From Ischnura elegans (Eukaryota > Arthropoda > Insecta > Odonata > Coenagrionidae): a DNA stretch of 64,000 bases. Under the pieces are notes generated by a model. It was not told the DNA's origin, did not search any database, and saw only the letters and a program-made list of their open reading frames with translations. Position numbers and translations under genes: made by a program. Within the stretch, counting starts at the first letter, position 1. Each line of letters begins with the position of its first letter. The stretch spans positions 1 through 64,000 of the forward strand of contig NW_025791713.1 in the NCBI RefSeq assembly GCF_921293095.1, written 5' to 3'. Of the stretch, positions 1-14,800 are shown piece after piece.

Positions 1-2762
1 AATATTCCTTTTTTCAATATTTCCTTTTGTCCATATTTCCTTTTCTCAATATTTCCTTTTTTCAATATTTCCTTTTGTCAATATTTCCTTTTGTCAATAC
101 TTCCTTTTTTCAATATTTACTTTTTTCAATATTTCCTTTTGTCAATATTTCCTTTTGTCAATATTTCCTTTTTTCAATATTTCCGTTTTTGAAATAACCT
201 CTTTTCTATACTTTCTTTTGTCAATATTTCCTTTTTTGAATATTTCCTCTTTTCTATACTTCGTTTTGTCAATTTTTCCTTTTGTCAATATTTCCTTTTG
301 TCAATATTTCCTTTTTTCAATATTTTCCTTTTGTCAATATTTCCTTTTGTCAATATTTCCTTTTTTCAATATTTTCTTTTGTAAATATTTCCTTTTTCAA
401 TGTTTCCTTTTCTCAATATTTCCTTTTGTCAATATTTCCTTTTTTCAATATTTCCTTTTTTGAATATTTCCTCTTTTCTTTACTTCCTTTTGTCAATATT
501 TCCTTTTTTGAATATTTCCTCTTTTTTATACTTTCTCTTGTCAATATTTCCTTTTTTCGACATTTCTTTCTTTCAAAATTTCCTTTTGTCAATTTTTCCA
601 ATTTTCTATACTTCCTTTTTACAATATTTCCTTTTGTCAATATTTCCTTTTTTCAATATTTCCTTTTTTCAATATTTTCTTTTCTCAATATTTCCTTTTT
701 TCACTATTTCCTTCTTTCTATACTTCCTTTTTTGAATATTTCCTTTTGGCAATATTTCCTTTTGTCAATATTTCCTTTTTTCAATTTTTCCTTTTGTCAA
801 TATTTCCTTCTTTCTATACTTCCTTTTTTCCATATTTCCTTTTTTCTATACTTCCTTCTTGCAATATTTCCTTTTGTCAATATTTCCTTTTGTCAATATG
901 TCCTTTTTTCAATATTTCCTTTTCTCAATATTTCCTTTTCTTAATATTTCCTTCATTCTATACTTCCTTTTTTCAATATTTCCTTTTTTCAATATTTTCT
1001 TTTTTCTATACTACTTTCTTGCAATATTTCCTTTTGTCAATATTTCCTTTTGTAAATATTTCCTTTTTTCAATATTTCCTTTTCTCAATATTTCCTTTTT
1101 TTAATATTTCCTTCATTCTATACTTCCTTTTTTCAATATTTCCTTTTTTCAATATTTCCTTTTTTCTATACTATTTTCTTCCAATATTTACTTTTGTCAA
1201 TATTTCTTTTTTTCTATACTTCCTTTTTTCAATATTTCCTTTTGTCAATACTTCCTTTTTTCTATACTTCCTTTTTTCAATATTTCCTTTTGTGAATATT
1301 TCCTTTTAAGAATATTTCCTTTTTTCAATATTTTCTTTTTTCAATATTTCTTTTTTTTCAATATCTCCTTTTTTCTATACTTCCTTTTTGCAATATTTCC
1401 TTTTTGCAATATTTCCTTTTGTCAATATTTCCTTTTTTCAATATTTCCTTTTGTCAATATTTCCTTCTTTCTATACTTCCTTTTTTCAATATGTCCTTTT
1501 TTCTATACTTCCTTTTTGCAATATTTCCTTTTGTCATTATTTTTTTTATTTATACATCCTTTTTTCAATATTTCCTTTTGTCAATATTTCCTTTTGTCAA
1601 TATTTCCTTATTTCAATATTTTCTTTTCTCAATATTTCCTTTTTTCAATATTTCCTTCTTTCTATACTTCCTTTTTTGAATATTTCCTTTTGGCAATATT
1701 TCCTTTTGTCAATATTTCCTTTTTTTCAATTTTTCCTTTTGTCAATATTTCCTTCTTTCTTTACCTCCTTTTTTCCATATTTCCTTTTTTCTATACTTCC
1801 TTCTAGCAATATTTCCTTTTGTCAATATTTCCTTTTGTCAATATTTCCTTTTTTCAATATTTCCTTTTCTCAATATTTCCTTTTTTTAATATTTCCTTCA
1901 TTCTATACTTCCTTTTTTCAATATTTCCTTTTTTCAATATTTCCTTTTTTCTATACTACTTTCTTGCAATATTTACTTTTGTCAACATTTCTTTTTTTCT
2001 ATACTTCTTTTTTCAATATTTCCTTTTGTCAATACTTCCTTTTTTCTATACTTCCTTTTTTCAATATTTCCTTTTGTGAATGTTTCCTTTTGTAAATATT
2101 TCCTTTTCAATATTTCCTTTTTTCAATATTTCTTTTTTTTTCAATATCTCCTTTTTTCTATACTTCCTTTTTGCAATATTTCCTTTTTGCAATATTTCCT
2201 TTTGTCAATATTTCCTTTTTTCAATATTTCCTCTTTTCAATATTCCCTTTTTTCTATACTTCCTTTTTGCAATATTTCTTTTTGTCATTATTTATTTTAA
2301 CTATACTTCCTTTTTTCAATATTTCCTTTTGTGAATATTTCCTTTTTTCTATACTCCCTTTTTTCAATATTTCCTTAAGTGAATATTAGATGTTGTCAAT
2401 ATTTCCTTTTTTTTAATATTTCTTTTTTCAATATTTCCTTTTTTCAATATTTCCCTTTTTCTATACTTCCTTTTTTCAATATTTCCTTTTGTCAATATTT
2501 CCTTTTTTCAATATATCCTTTTTTCTATACTTCCTTTTTTCAATATTTCCTTTTGTAATATTTCCTTTTTTCAATATTTCCTTTTTCAATATTTCCTTTT
2601 TTCTATACTTCCTTTTTTCTATACTTCCTTTTTTCTATACTTCCTTTTTTCAAAATTACCTTTTTTCAATATTTCCTTTTTTGAATATTTCCTTTTTTTA
2701 TGCTTCCTTTTGTCAATATTTCCTTTTGTTAATATTTTCTTTTTTTAATATTTCCTTTTGTC
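1..2762. repeat. Higher-order satellite block I
   Basis: The block opens with a marker monomer that lacks one T (AATATTCC), followed by a TTTTGTCCATA variant. Further diagnostic variants are TTTTTGAAATAACC at about 187 and TTAAGTGAATATTAGATG near 2376. The second marker sits 382 bp before the block end, as in blocks II and III. The block is nearly identical to block III with a shift of 5683 bp, which drops to about 5604 bp after a deletion of about 79 bp. Confidence 0.85.
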
Positions 2763-5683
2763 AATATTCCTTTTTTCAATATTTCCTTTTGTCCATATTT
2801 CCTTTTCTCAATATTTACTTTTTTCAATATTTCCTTTTGTCAATATTTCCTTTTGTCAATATTTCCTTTTGTCAATATTTCCTTTTTTCAATATTTCCTT
2901 TTTTTGAATATTTCCTCTTTTCTATACTTTCTTTTGTCAATATTTCCTTTTTTGAATATTTCCTCTTTTCTATACTTCCTTTTGTCAATATTTCCTTTTT
3001 CAGTATTTCCTTTTTTCAATATTTCCTTTTGTCAATATTTCCTTTTGTCAATATTTCCTTTTTTCAATATTTTCTTTTGTAAATATTTCCTTTTTTCAAT
3101 GTTTCCTTTTCTCAATATTTCCTTTTGTCAATATTTCCTTTTGTCAATATTTCCTTTTGTCAATATTTCCTTTTTTCAATATTTCCTTTTTTGAATATTT
3201 CCTCTTTTCTATACTTTCTTTTGTCAATATTTCCTTTTTTGAATATTTCCTCTTTTCTATACTTCCTTTTGTCAATATTTCCTTTTTCAGTATTTCCTTT
3301 TTTCAATATTTCCTTTTGTCAATATTTCCTTTTGTCAATATTTCCTTTTTTCAATATTTTCTTTTGTAAATATTTCCTTTTGTCAATATTTCCTTTTGTC
3401 AATATTTCCTTTTTTCAATATTTTCTTTTGTAAATATTTCCTTTTTTCAATGTTTCCTTTTCTCAATATTTCCTTTTGTAAATATTTCCTTTTTTCAATA
3501 TTTTCTTTTTTGAATATTTCCTCTTTTCTTTACTTCCTTTTGTCAATATTTCCTTTTTTGAATATTTCCTTTTTTCTATACTTTCTCTTGTCAATATTTC
3601 CTTTTTTCAACATTTCTTTCTTTCAAAATTTCCTTTTGTCAATATTTCCTATTTTCTATACTTCCTTTTTACAATATTTCCTTTTGTCAATATTTCCTTT
3701 TGTCAATATTTCCTTATTTCAATATTTTCTTTTCTCAATATTTCCTTTTTTCAATATTTCCTTCTTTCTATACTTCTTTTTTTGAATATTTCCTTTTGGC
3801 AATATTTCCTTTTGTCAATATTTCCTTTTTTCAATTTTTCCTTTTGTCAATATTTCCTTCTTTCTTTACTTACTTTTTTCAATATTTCCTTTTTTCTATA
3901 CTTCCTTCTAGCAATATTTCCTTTTGTCAATATTTCCTTTTGTAAATATTTCCTTTTTTCAATATTTCCTTTTCTCAATATTTCCTTTTTTTAATATTTC
4001 CTTCATTCTATACTTCCTTTTTTCAATATTTCCTTTTTTCAATATTTCCTTTTTTCTATACTATTTTCTTCCAATATTTACTTTTGTCAATATTTCTTTT
4101 TTTCTATACTTCCTTTTTTCAATATTTCCTTTTGTCAATACTTCCTTTTTTCTATACTTCCTTTTTTCAATATTTCCTTTTGTGAATATTTCCTTTTAAG
4201 AATATTTCCTTTTTTCAATATTTTCTTTTTTCAATATTTCTTTTTTTTTCAATATCTCCTTTTTTCTATACTTCCTTTTTGCAATATTTCCTTTTTGCAA
4301 TATTTCCTTTTGTCAATATTTCCTTTTTTAATATTTCCTTTTGTCAATATTTCCTTCTTTCTATACTTCCTTTTTTCAATATTTCCTTTTTTCTATACTT
4401 CCTTTTTGCAATATTTCCTTTTGTCATTATTTTTTTTATTTATACATCCTTTTTTCAATATTTCCTTTTGTCAATATTTCCTTTTGTCAATATTTCCTTA
4501 TTTCAATATTTTCTTTTCTCAATATTTCCTTTTTTCAATATTTCCTTCTTTCTATACTTCCTTTTTTGAATATTTCCTTTTGGCAATATTTCCTTTTGTC
4601 AATATTTCCTTTTTTCAATTTTTCCTTTTGTCAATATTTCCTTCTTTCTTTACCTCCTTTTTTCCATATTTCCTTTTTTCTATACTTCCTTCTAGCAATA
4701 TTTCCTTTTGTCAATATTTCCTTTTGTCAATATTTCCTTTTTTCAATATTTCCTTTACTCAATATTTCCTTTTTTTAATATTTCCTTTATTTTATACTTC
4801 CTTTTTTCAATATTTCCTTTTTTCAATATTTCCTTTTTTCTATACTACTTTCTTGCAATATTTACTTTTGTCAACATTTCTTTTTTTCTATACTTCTTTT
4901 TTCAATATTTCCTTTTGTCAATACTTCCTTTTTTCTATACTTCCTTTTTTCAATATTTCCTTTTGTGAATGTTTCCTTTTGTAAATATTTCCTTTTCAAT
5001 ATTTCCTTTTTTCAATATTTCTTTTTTTTTCAATATCTCCTTTTTTCTATACTTCCTTTTTGCAATATTTCCTTTTTGCAATATTTCCTTTTGTCAATAT
5101 TTCCTTTTTTCAATATTTCCTTTTGTCAATATTTCCTTCTTTCTATACTTCCTCTTTTCAATATTCCCTTTTTTCTATACTTCCTTTTTGCAATATTTCT
5201 TTTTGTCATTATTTATTTTAACTATACTTCCTTTTTTCAATATTTCCTTTTGTGAATATTTCCTTTTTTCTATACTCCCTTTTTTCAATATTTCCTTAAG
5301 TGAATATTAGATGTTGTCAATATTTCCTTTTTTTTAATATTTCTTTTTTCAATATTTCCTTTTTTCAATATTTCCCTTTTTCTATACTTCCTTTTTTCAA
5401 TATTTCCTTTTGTCAATATTTCCTTTTGTCAATATATCCTTTTTTCTAAACTTCCTTTTTCCAATATTTCCTTTTGTAATATTTCCTTTTTTCAATATTT
5501 CCTTTTTCAATATTTCCTTTTTTCTATACTTCCTTTTTTCTATACTTCCTTTTTTCTATACTTCCTTTTTTCAAAATTACCTTTTTTCAATATTTCCTTT
5601 TTTGAATATTTCCTTTTTTTATGCTTCCTTTTGTCAATATTTCCTTTTGTTAATATTTTCTTTTTTTAATATTTCCTTTTGTC
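2763..5683. repeat. Higher-order satellite block II
   Basis: Starts at the next AATATTCC marker and is 2921 bp long. The GAATATTAGATG marker is at 5302, again 382 bp before the block end. An internal local duplication near 2850-3400 repeats a stretch of TTTTTTGAATATTTCC-type monomers, so this is the longest block. Confidence 0.8.
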
Positions 5684-8366
5684 AATATTCCTTTTTTCAA
5701 TATTTCCTTTTGTCCATATTTCCTTTTCTCAATATTTCCTTTTTTCAATATTTCCTTTTGTCAATATTTCCTTTTGTCAATACTTCCTTTTTTCAATATT
5801 TACTTTTTTCAATATTTCCTTTTGTCAATATTTCCTTTTGTCAATATTTCCTTTTTTCAATATTTCCGTTTTTGAAATAACCTCTTTTCTATACTTTCTT
5901 TTGTCAATATTTCCTTTTTTGAATATTTCCTCTTTTCTATACTTCGTTTTGTCAATTTTTCCTTTTGTCAATATTTCCTTTTGTCAATATTTCCTTTTTT
6001 CAATATTTTCCTTTTGTCAATATTTCCTTTTGTCAATATTTCCTTTTTTCAATATTTTCTTTTGTAAATATTTCCTTTTTTCAATGTTTCCTTTTCTCAA
6101 TATTTCCTTTTGTCAATATTTCCTTTTTTCAATATTTCCTTTTTTGAATATTTCCTCTTTTCTTTACTTCCTTTTGTCAATATTTCCTTTTTTGAATATT
6201 TCCTCTTTTTTATACTTCCTTTTTACAATATTTCCTTTTGTCAATATTTCCTTTTTTCAATATTTCCTTTTTTCAATATTTTCTTTTCTCAATATTTCCT
6301 TTTTTCACTATTTCCTTCTTTCTATACTTCCTTTTTTGAATATTTCCTTTTGGCAATATTTCCTTTTGTCAATATTTCCTTTTTTCAATTTTTCCTTTTG
6401 TCAATATTTCCTTCTTTCTATACTTCCTTTTTTCCATATTTCCTTTTTTCTATACTTCCTTCTTGCAATATTTCCTTTTGTCAATATTTCCTTTTGTCAA
6501 TATGTCCTTTTTTCAATATTTCCTTTTCTCAATATTTCCTTTTCTTAATATTTCCTTCATTCTATACTTCCTTTTTTCAATATTTCCTTTTTTCAATATT
6601 TTCTTTTTTCTATACTACTTTCTTGCAATATTTCCTTTTGTCAATATTTCCTTTTGTAAATATTTCCTTTTTTCAATATTTCCTTTTCTCAATATTTCCT
6701 TTTTTTAATATTTCCTTCATTCTATACTTCCTTTTTTCAATATTTCCTTTTTTCAATATTTCCTTTTTTCTATACTATTTTCTTCCAATATTTACTTTTG
6801 TCAATATTTCTTTTTTTCTATACTTCCTTTTTTCAATATTTCCTTTTGTCAATACTTCCTTTTTTCTATACTTCCTTTTTTCAATATTTCCTTTTGTGAA
6901 TATTTCCTTTTAAGAATATTTCCTTTTTTCAATATTTTCTTTTTTCAATATTTCTTTTTTTTTCAATATCTCCTTTTTTCTATACTTCCTTTTTGCAATA
7001 TTTCCTTTTTGCAATATTTCCTTTTGTCAATATTTCCTTTTTTCAATATTTCCTTTTGTCAATATTTCCTTCTTTCTATACTTCCTTTTTTCAATATTTC
7101 CTTTTTTCTATACTTCCTTTTTGCAATATTTCCTTTTGTCATTATTTTTTTTATTTATACATCCTTTTTTCAATATTTCCTTTTGTCAATATTTCTTTTT
7201 GTCAATATTTCCTTATTTCAATATTTTCTTTTCTCAATATTTCCTTTTTTCAATATTTCCTTCTTTCTATACTTCCTTTTTTGAATATTTCCTTTTGGCA
7301 ATATTTCCTTTTGTCAATATTTCCTTTTTTCAATTTTTCCTTTTGTCAATATTTCCTTCTTTCTTTACCTCCTTTTTTCCATATTTCCTTTTTTCTATAC
7401 TTCCTTCTAGCAATATTTCCTTTTGTCAATATTTCCTTTTGTCAATATTTCCTTTTTTCAATATTTCCTTTTCCCAATATTTCCTTTTTTTAATATTTCC
7501 TTCATTCTATACTTCCTTTTTTCAATATTTCCTTTTTTCAATATTTCCTTTTTTCTATACTACTTTCTTGCAATATTTACTTTTGTCAACATTTCTTTTT
7601 TTCTATACTTCTTTTTTCAATATTTCCTTTTGTCAATACTTCCTTTTTTCTATACTTCCTTTTTTCAATATTTCCTTTTGTGAATGTTTCCTTTTGTAAA
7701 TATTTCCTTTTCAATATTTCCTTTTTTCAATATTTCTTTTTTTTTCAATATCTCCTTTTTTCTATACTTCCTTTTTGCAATATTTCCTTTTTGCAATATT
7801 TCCTTTTGTCAATATTTCCTTTTTTCAATATTTCCTCTTTTCAATATTCCCTTTTTTCTATACTTCCTTTTTGCAATATTTCTTTTTGTCATTATTTATT
7901 TTAACTATACTTCCTTTTTTCAATATTTCCTTTTGTGAATATTTCCTTTTTTCTATACTCCCTTTTTTCAATATTTCCTTAAGTGAATATTAGATGTTGT
8001 CAATATTTCCTTTTTTTTAATATTTCTTTTTTCAATATTTCCTTTTTTCAATATTTCCCTTTTTCTATACTTCCTTTTTTCAATATTTCCTTTTGTCAAT
8101 ATTTCCTTTTGTCAATATATCCTTTTTTCTATACTTCCTTTTTTCAATATTTCCTTTTGTAATATTTCCTTTTTTCAATATTTCCTTTTTCAATATTTCC
8201 TTTTTTCTATACTTCCTTTTTTCTATACTTCCTTTTTTCTATACTTCCTTTTTTCAAAATTACCTTTTTTCAATATTTCCTTTTTTGAATATTTCCTTTT
8301 TTTATGCTTCCTTTTGTCAATATTTCCTTTTGTTAATATTTTCTTTTTTTAATATTTCCTTTTGTC
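5684..8366. repeat. Higher-order satellite block III
   Basis: A 2683-bp block bounded by AATATTCC markers. The TTTTTGAAATAACC variant is at about 5870 and the GAATATTAGATG marker at 7985. It is nearly identical to block I apart from the ~79-bp deletion near 6210, which implies recent segmental amplification. Confidence 0.85.
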
Positions 8367-9595
8367 AATATTCCTTTTTTCAATATTTCCTTTTGTCCAT
8401 ATTTCCTTTTCTCAATATTTCCTTTTTTCAATATTTCCTTTTGTCAATATTTCCTTTTGTCAATATTTCCTTTTTTCAATATTTACTTTTTTCAATATTT
8501 CCTTTTGTCAATATTTCCTTTTGTCAATATTTCCTTTTTTCAATATTTCCGTTTTTGAAATAACCTCTTTTCTATACTTTCTTTTGTCAATATTTCCTTT
8601 TTTGAATATTTCCTCTTTTCTATACTTCGTTTTGTCAATTTTTCCTTTTGTCAATATTTCCTTTTGTCAATATTTCCTTTTTTCAATATTTTCCTTTTGT
8701 CAATATTTCCTTTTTTCAATATTTTCTTTTGTAAATATTTCCTTTTTTCAATGTTTCCTTTTCTCAATATTTCCTTTTGTCAATATTTCCTTTTTTCAAT
8801 ATTTCCTTTTTTGAATATTTCCTCTTTTCTTTACTTCCTTTTGTCAATATTTCCTTTTTTGAATATTTCCTCTTTTTTATACTTTCTCTTGTCAATATTT
8901 CCTTTTTTCGACATTTCTTTCTTTCAAAATTTCCTTTTGTCAATTTTTCCAATTTTCTATACTTCCTTTTTACAATATTTCCTTTTGTCAATATTTCCTT
9001 TTTTCAATATTTCCTTTTTTCAATATTTTCTTTTCTCAATATTTCCTTTTTTCACTATTTCCTTCTTTCTATACTTCCTTTTTTGAATATTTCCTTTTGG
9101 CAATATTTCCTTTTGTCAATATTTCCTTTTTTCAATTTTTCCTTTTGTCAATATTTCCTTCTTTCTATACTTCCTTTTTTCCATATTTCCTTTTTTCTAT
9201 ACTTCCTTCTTGCAATATTTCCTTTTGTCTATATTTCCTTTTGTCAATATTTCCTTTTTTCAATATTTCCTTTTCTCAATATTTCCTTTTTTTAATATTT
9301 CCTTCATTCTATACTTCCTTTTTTCAATATTTCCTTTTTTCAATATTTTCTTTTTTCTATACTACTTTCTTGCAATATTTACTTTTGTCAATATTTCATT
9401 TTTTCAATACTTCCTTTTTTCAATATTTCCTTTTTTCTATACTTCCTTTTTTCTATACTTCCTTTTTTCTATACTTCCTTTTTTCAAAATTACCTTTTTT
9501 CAATATTTCCTTTTTTGAATATTTCTTTTTTTATGCTTCCTTTTGTCAATATTTCCTTTTGTTAATATTTTCTTTTTTTAATATTTCCTTTTGTC
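8367..9595. repeat. Higher-order satellite block IV (short)
   Basis: Only 1229 bp between two AATATTCC markers. It carries the TTTTTGAAATAACC variant at about 8553 but has lost the GAATATTAGATG marker, so it is an internally deleted copy of the longer block. Confidence 0.8.
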
Positions 9596-11830
9596 AATAT
9601 TCCTTTTTTCAATATTTCCTTTTGTCCATATTTCCTTTTCTCAATATTTCCTTTTTTCAATATTTCCTTTTGTCAATATTTCCTTTTGTCAATATTTCCT
9701 TTTTTCAATATTTACTTTTTTCAATATTTCCTTTTGTCAATATTTCCTTTTGTCAATATTTCCTTTTTTCAATATTTCCGTTTTTGAAATAACCTCTTTT
9801 CTATACTTTCTTTTGTCAATATTTCCTTTTTTGAATATTTCCTCTTTTCTATACTTCGTTTTGTCAATTTTTCCTTTTGTCAATATTTCCTTTTGTCAAT
9901 ATTTCCTTTTTTCAATATTTTCCTTTTGTCAATATTTCCTTTTGTCAATATTTCCTTTTTTCAATATTTTCTTTTGTAAATATTTCCTTTTTTCAATGTT
10001 TCCTTTTCTCAATATTTCCTTTTATCAATATTTCCTTTTTTCAATATTTCCTTTTTTGAATATTTCCTCTTTTCTTTACTTCCTTTTGTCAATATTTCCT
10101 TTTTTGAATATTTCCTCTTTTTTATACTTTCTCTTGTCAATATTTCCTTTTTTCGACATTTCTTTCTTTCAAAATTTCCTTTTGTCAATTTTTCCAATTT
10201 TCTATACTTCCTTTTTACAATATTTCCTTTTGTCAATATTTCCTTTTTTCAATATTTCCTTTTTTCAATATTTTCTTTTCTCAATATTTCCTTTTTTCAC
10301 TATTTCCTTCTTTCTATACTTCCTTTTTTGAATATTTCCTTTTGGCAATATTTCCTTTTGTCAATATTTCCTTTTTTCAATTTTTCCTTTCGTCAATATT
10401 TCCTTCTTTCTATACTTCCTTTTTTCCATATTTCCTTTTTTCTATACTTCCTTCTTGCAATATTTCCTTTTGTCAATATTTCCTTTTGTCAATATTTCCT
10501 TTTTTCAATATTTCCTTTTCTCAATATTTCCTTTTTTTAATATTTCCTTCATTCTATACTTCCTTTTTTCAATATTTCCTTTTTTCAATATTTTCTTTTT
10601 TCTATACTACTTTCTTGCAATATTTACTTTTGTCAATATTTCATTTTTTCAATACTTCCTTTTTTCAATATTTCCTTTTGTCAATACTTCCTTTTTCCTA
10701 TACTTCCTTTTTTCAATATTTCCTTTTGTGAATATTTCCTTTTGTCAATATTTCCTTTTTTCAATAATTCCTTTTTTCAATATTTCTTTTTTTTTCAATA
10801 TCTCCTTTTTTCTATACTTCCTTTTTGCAATATTTCCTTTTTGCAATATTTCCTTTTGTCAATATTTCCTTTTTTCAATATTTCCTTTTGTCAATTTTTC
10901 CTTCTTTCTATACTTCCTTTCTTCAATATTTCCTTTTTTCTATACTTCCTTTTTGCAATATTTCCTTTTGTCATTATTTTTTTTATCTATATTTCCTTTT
11001 TTCAATATTTCCCTTTGGCAATACTTCCTTTTTTCTATACTTCCTTTTTTCAATATTTCCTTTTGTGAATATTTCCTTTTGTAAATATTTCCTTTTCAAT
11101 ATTTCCTTTTTTCAATATTTCTTTTTTTTCAATATCTCCTTTTTTCTATACTTCCTTTTTGCAATATTTCCTTTTTTCCAATATTTCCTTTTGTCAATAT
11201 TTCCTTTTTTCAATATTTCCTTTTGTCAATATTTCCTTCTTTCTATACTTCCTCTTTTCAATATTTCCTTTTTTCTATACTTCCTTTTTGCAATATTTCT
11301 TTTTGTCATTATTTATTTTAACTATACTTCCTTTTTTCAATATTTCCTTTTGTGAATATTTCCTTTTTTCTATACTCCCTTTTTTCAATATTTCCTTAAG
11401 TGAATATTAGATGTTGTCAATATTTCCTTTTTTTTAATATTTCTTTTTTCAATATTTCCTTTTTTCAATATTTCCCTTTTTCTATACTTCCTTTTTTCAA
11501 TATTTCCTTTTGTCAATATTTCTTTTTTCTATCCTTCCTTTTTTCAATATTTCCTTTTGTCAATATTTCCTTTTGTCAATATATCCTTTTTTCTATACTT
11601 CCTTTTTTCAATATTTCCTTTTGTAATATTTCCTTTTTTCAATATTTCCTTTTTCAATATTTCCTTTTTTCTATACTTCCTTTTTTCTATACTTCCCTTT
11701 TTCTATACTTCCTTTTTTCAAAATTTCCTTTTTTCAATATTTCCTTTTTTGAATATTTCCTTTTTTTATGCTTCCTTTTGTCAATATTTCCTTTTGTTAA
11801 TACTTTCTTTTTTTAATATTTCCTTTTGTC
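9596..11830. repeat. Higher-order satellite block V
   Basis: A 2235-bp block. It keeps both diagnostic variants (about 9782 and 11402), but the second lies 429 bp before the block end rather than 382, because about three extra monomers (47 bp) are inserted around 11520. Confidence 0.8.
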
Positions 11831-14800
11831 AATATTCCTTTTTTCAATATTTCCTTTTGTCCATATTTCCTTTTCTCAATATTTCCCTTGTTCAATATTT
11901 CCTTTTGTCAATATTTCCTTTTGTCAATATTTCCTTTTTTCAATATTTACTTTTTTCAATATTTCCTTTTGTCAATATTTTCTTTTGTCAATATTTCCTT
12001 TTTTCAATATTTCCTTTTTTGAAATAACCTCTTTTCTATACTTTCTTTTGTCAATATTTCCTTTTTTGAATATTTCCTCTTTTCTATACTTTCTTTTGTC
12101 AATTTTTCCTTTTGTCAATATTTCCATTTGTCAATATTTCCTTTTTTCAATATTTTCCTTTTGTCAATATTTCCTTTTGTCAATATTATCTTTTTTCAAT
12201 ATTTTCTTTTGTAAATATTTCCTTTTTTCAATGTTTCCTTTTGTCAATATTTCCTTTTGTCAATATTTCCTTTTTTCAATATTTCCTTTTTTGAATATTT
12301 CCTCTTTTCTTTACTTCCTTTTGTCAATATTTCCTTTTTTGAATATTTCCTCTTTTCTATACTTTCTCCTGTCAATATTTCCTTTTTTCGACATTTCTTT
12401 CTTTCAAAATTTCCTTTTGTCAATATTTCCAATTTTCTATACTTCCTTTTTACAATATTTCCTTTTGTCAATATTTCCTTTTTTCAATATTTCCTTTTTT
12501 CAATATTTTCTTTTCTCAATATTTCCTTTTTTCAATATTTCCTTCTTTCTATACTTCCTTTTTTGAATATTTCCTTTTGGCAATATTTCCTTTTGTCAAT
12601 ATTTCCTTTTTTCAATTTTTCCTTTTGTCAATATTTCCTTCTTTCTATACTTCCTTTTTTCCATATTTCCTTTTTTCTATACTTCCTTCTTGCAATCTTT
12701 TGTCAATATTTCCTTTTGTCAATATTTCCTTTTTTCAATATTTCCCTTTGTCAATATTTCCTTTTGTCAATATTTCCTTTTTTCAATATTTCCTTTTGTA
12801 AATATTTTTTTTTTCAAAATTTCCTTTTTTCAATATTTCCTTTTGTCAATATTTCCTTTTTTCAATATTTCCTTTTTTCAATATTTTCCCTTTTCTTTAC
12901 TTCCTTTATCAATATTTTTTTTTTTTAATATTTCCTCTTTTCTATACTTTCTCTTGACAATATTTCCCTTTTTCAACCTTTCCTTCTTTCAATATTTCCT
13001 TTTGTCAATATTTTCTCTTTTCTTTACTTCCTTTTTTCAATATTCCGTTTTTTCAATATTTCCTTTTTTGAATATTTTCTTTTTTTTATACTTCCTTTTG
13101 TCATTATTTCCTTTTTTCAATATTTCTTTTTGTTAATATTTCCTTTTGTCAATATTTCCTTTTGTCAATATTACCTTTTTTCATTATTTGCTTTTTTCAA
13201 TATTTCCTTTTGTCAATATTTCCTTTTGTCAATATTTTCTTTTTTCAACATTTCCTTCTTTCAATATTTCCTTTTGTCAATATTTCCTCTTTTCTTTACT
13301 TCCTTTTTTCAATATTTCGTTTTTTCAATATTTCCTTTTTTGAATATTTCCTTTTTTCTATATTTCCTTTTGTCAATATTTCCTTTTGTCAATATTTCCT
13401 TTTTTCAATATTTCCTTTTGTTAATATTTCCATTTGTCAATATTTCCTTTTTTCAATATTTCCTTTTTTCAATATTTGCTTTTTTCAATATTCCCTTTTG
13501 TCAATATTTCCTTTTGTCAATATTTCCTTTTTTTAATATTTTCTTTTTTGAATATTTCCTCTTTTCTATACTTCCTTTTTTCAATACTTCCTTTTTTGAA
13601 TATTTCCTCTTTTCTATACTTACTTTTTTCAATGTTTCCTTTTGTCAATATTTCCTTTTTTCAATATTTCCTTTTTTGAATATTTCCTCTTTTCTATTCT
13701 TCCTTTTGTCAATATTTCCTCTTGTCAATATTTCCTTTTGTCAATATTTCCTTTTTTCAATATTTCCTTTTTTGAATATTTCCTTTTCTATTCTTCCTTT
13801 TGTCAATATTTCCTTTTGTCAATATTTCCTTTTTTCAATATTTCCTTTTGTCAATATTTCCTTTCGTCAATATTTCCTTTTGTCAACATTTCCTTTTTTC
13901 TTTACTTCCGTTTTTCAATACTTCCCTTTTTCAATATTTCCTTCTTTTAATACTTCCTTTTTTTAATATTTCCTTTTTTCAATATTTCCTTTTTTCAATA
14001 TTTTTTTTTTCAATATTTTCTTTTTTCCATATTTCCATTTGTCAATATTTCCTTTTTTCAATATTTCCTTTTTTCAATATTTCCTTTTGTCAATATTTCC
14101 TTTTGTCAATATTTCCTTTTTTCAATATTTCCTTTTCTCAATATTTCCATTTGTCAATATTTCCTTTTTTCAATTATTCCTATTTTGAATATTTCCTCTT
14201 TTCTATACTTCCTTTTGTCATTATTTCCTTTTTTGAATATTTATTCTTTTCTATACTTCCTTTTGTCAATATTTTCTTTTTTCAATATTTCCCTTTGTCA
14301 AAATTTCCTCTTTTCTATACTTCCTTTATTCAATATTTCCTTTTGTCAATATTTCCTTTTTTCAATATTTCCTTTTTTGAATATTTCCTCTTTTCTATTC
14401 TTCCTTTTGTCAATATTTCCTTTTGTCAATATTTCCTTTTGTCAATAATTCCTTTTTTCAATATTTCCTTTTTTGAATATTTCCTCTTTTCTATTCTTCC
14501 TTTTGTCAATTTTTCCTATTGTCAATATTTCCTTTTTTCAATATTTCCTTTTGTCAATATTTCCTTTTGTCAATATTTCCTTTTGTCAATATTTCCTTTT
14601 GCCAACATTTCCTTTTTTCTATACTTCCGTTTTTCAATATTTCCTTTTTTCAGTATTTCCTTCTTTATATACTTCGTTTTTTCAACATTTCCTTTTTTCA
14701 ATATTTCCTTTTTTCAATATTTATTTTTTTCAATATTTTCTTTTTTCCATATTTCCTTTTGTCAATATTTCATTTTTTCAATCTTTCCTTTTTTCAATAT

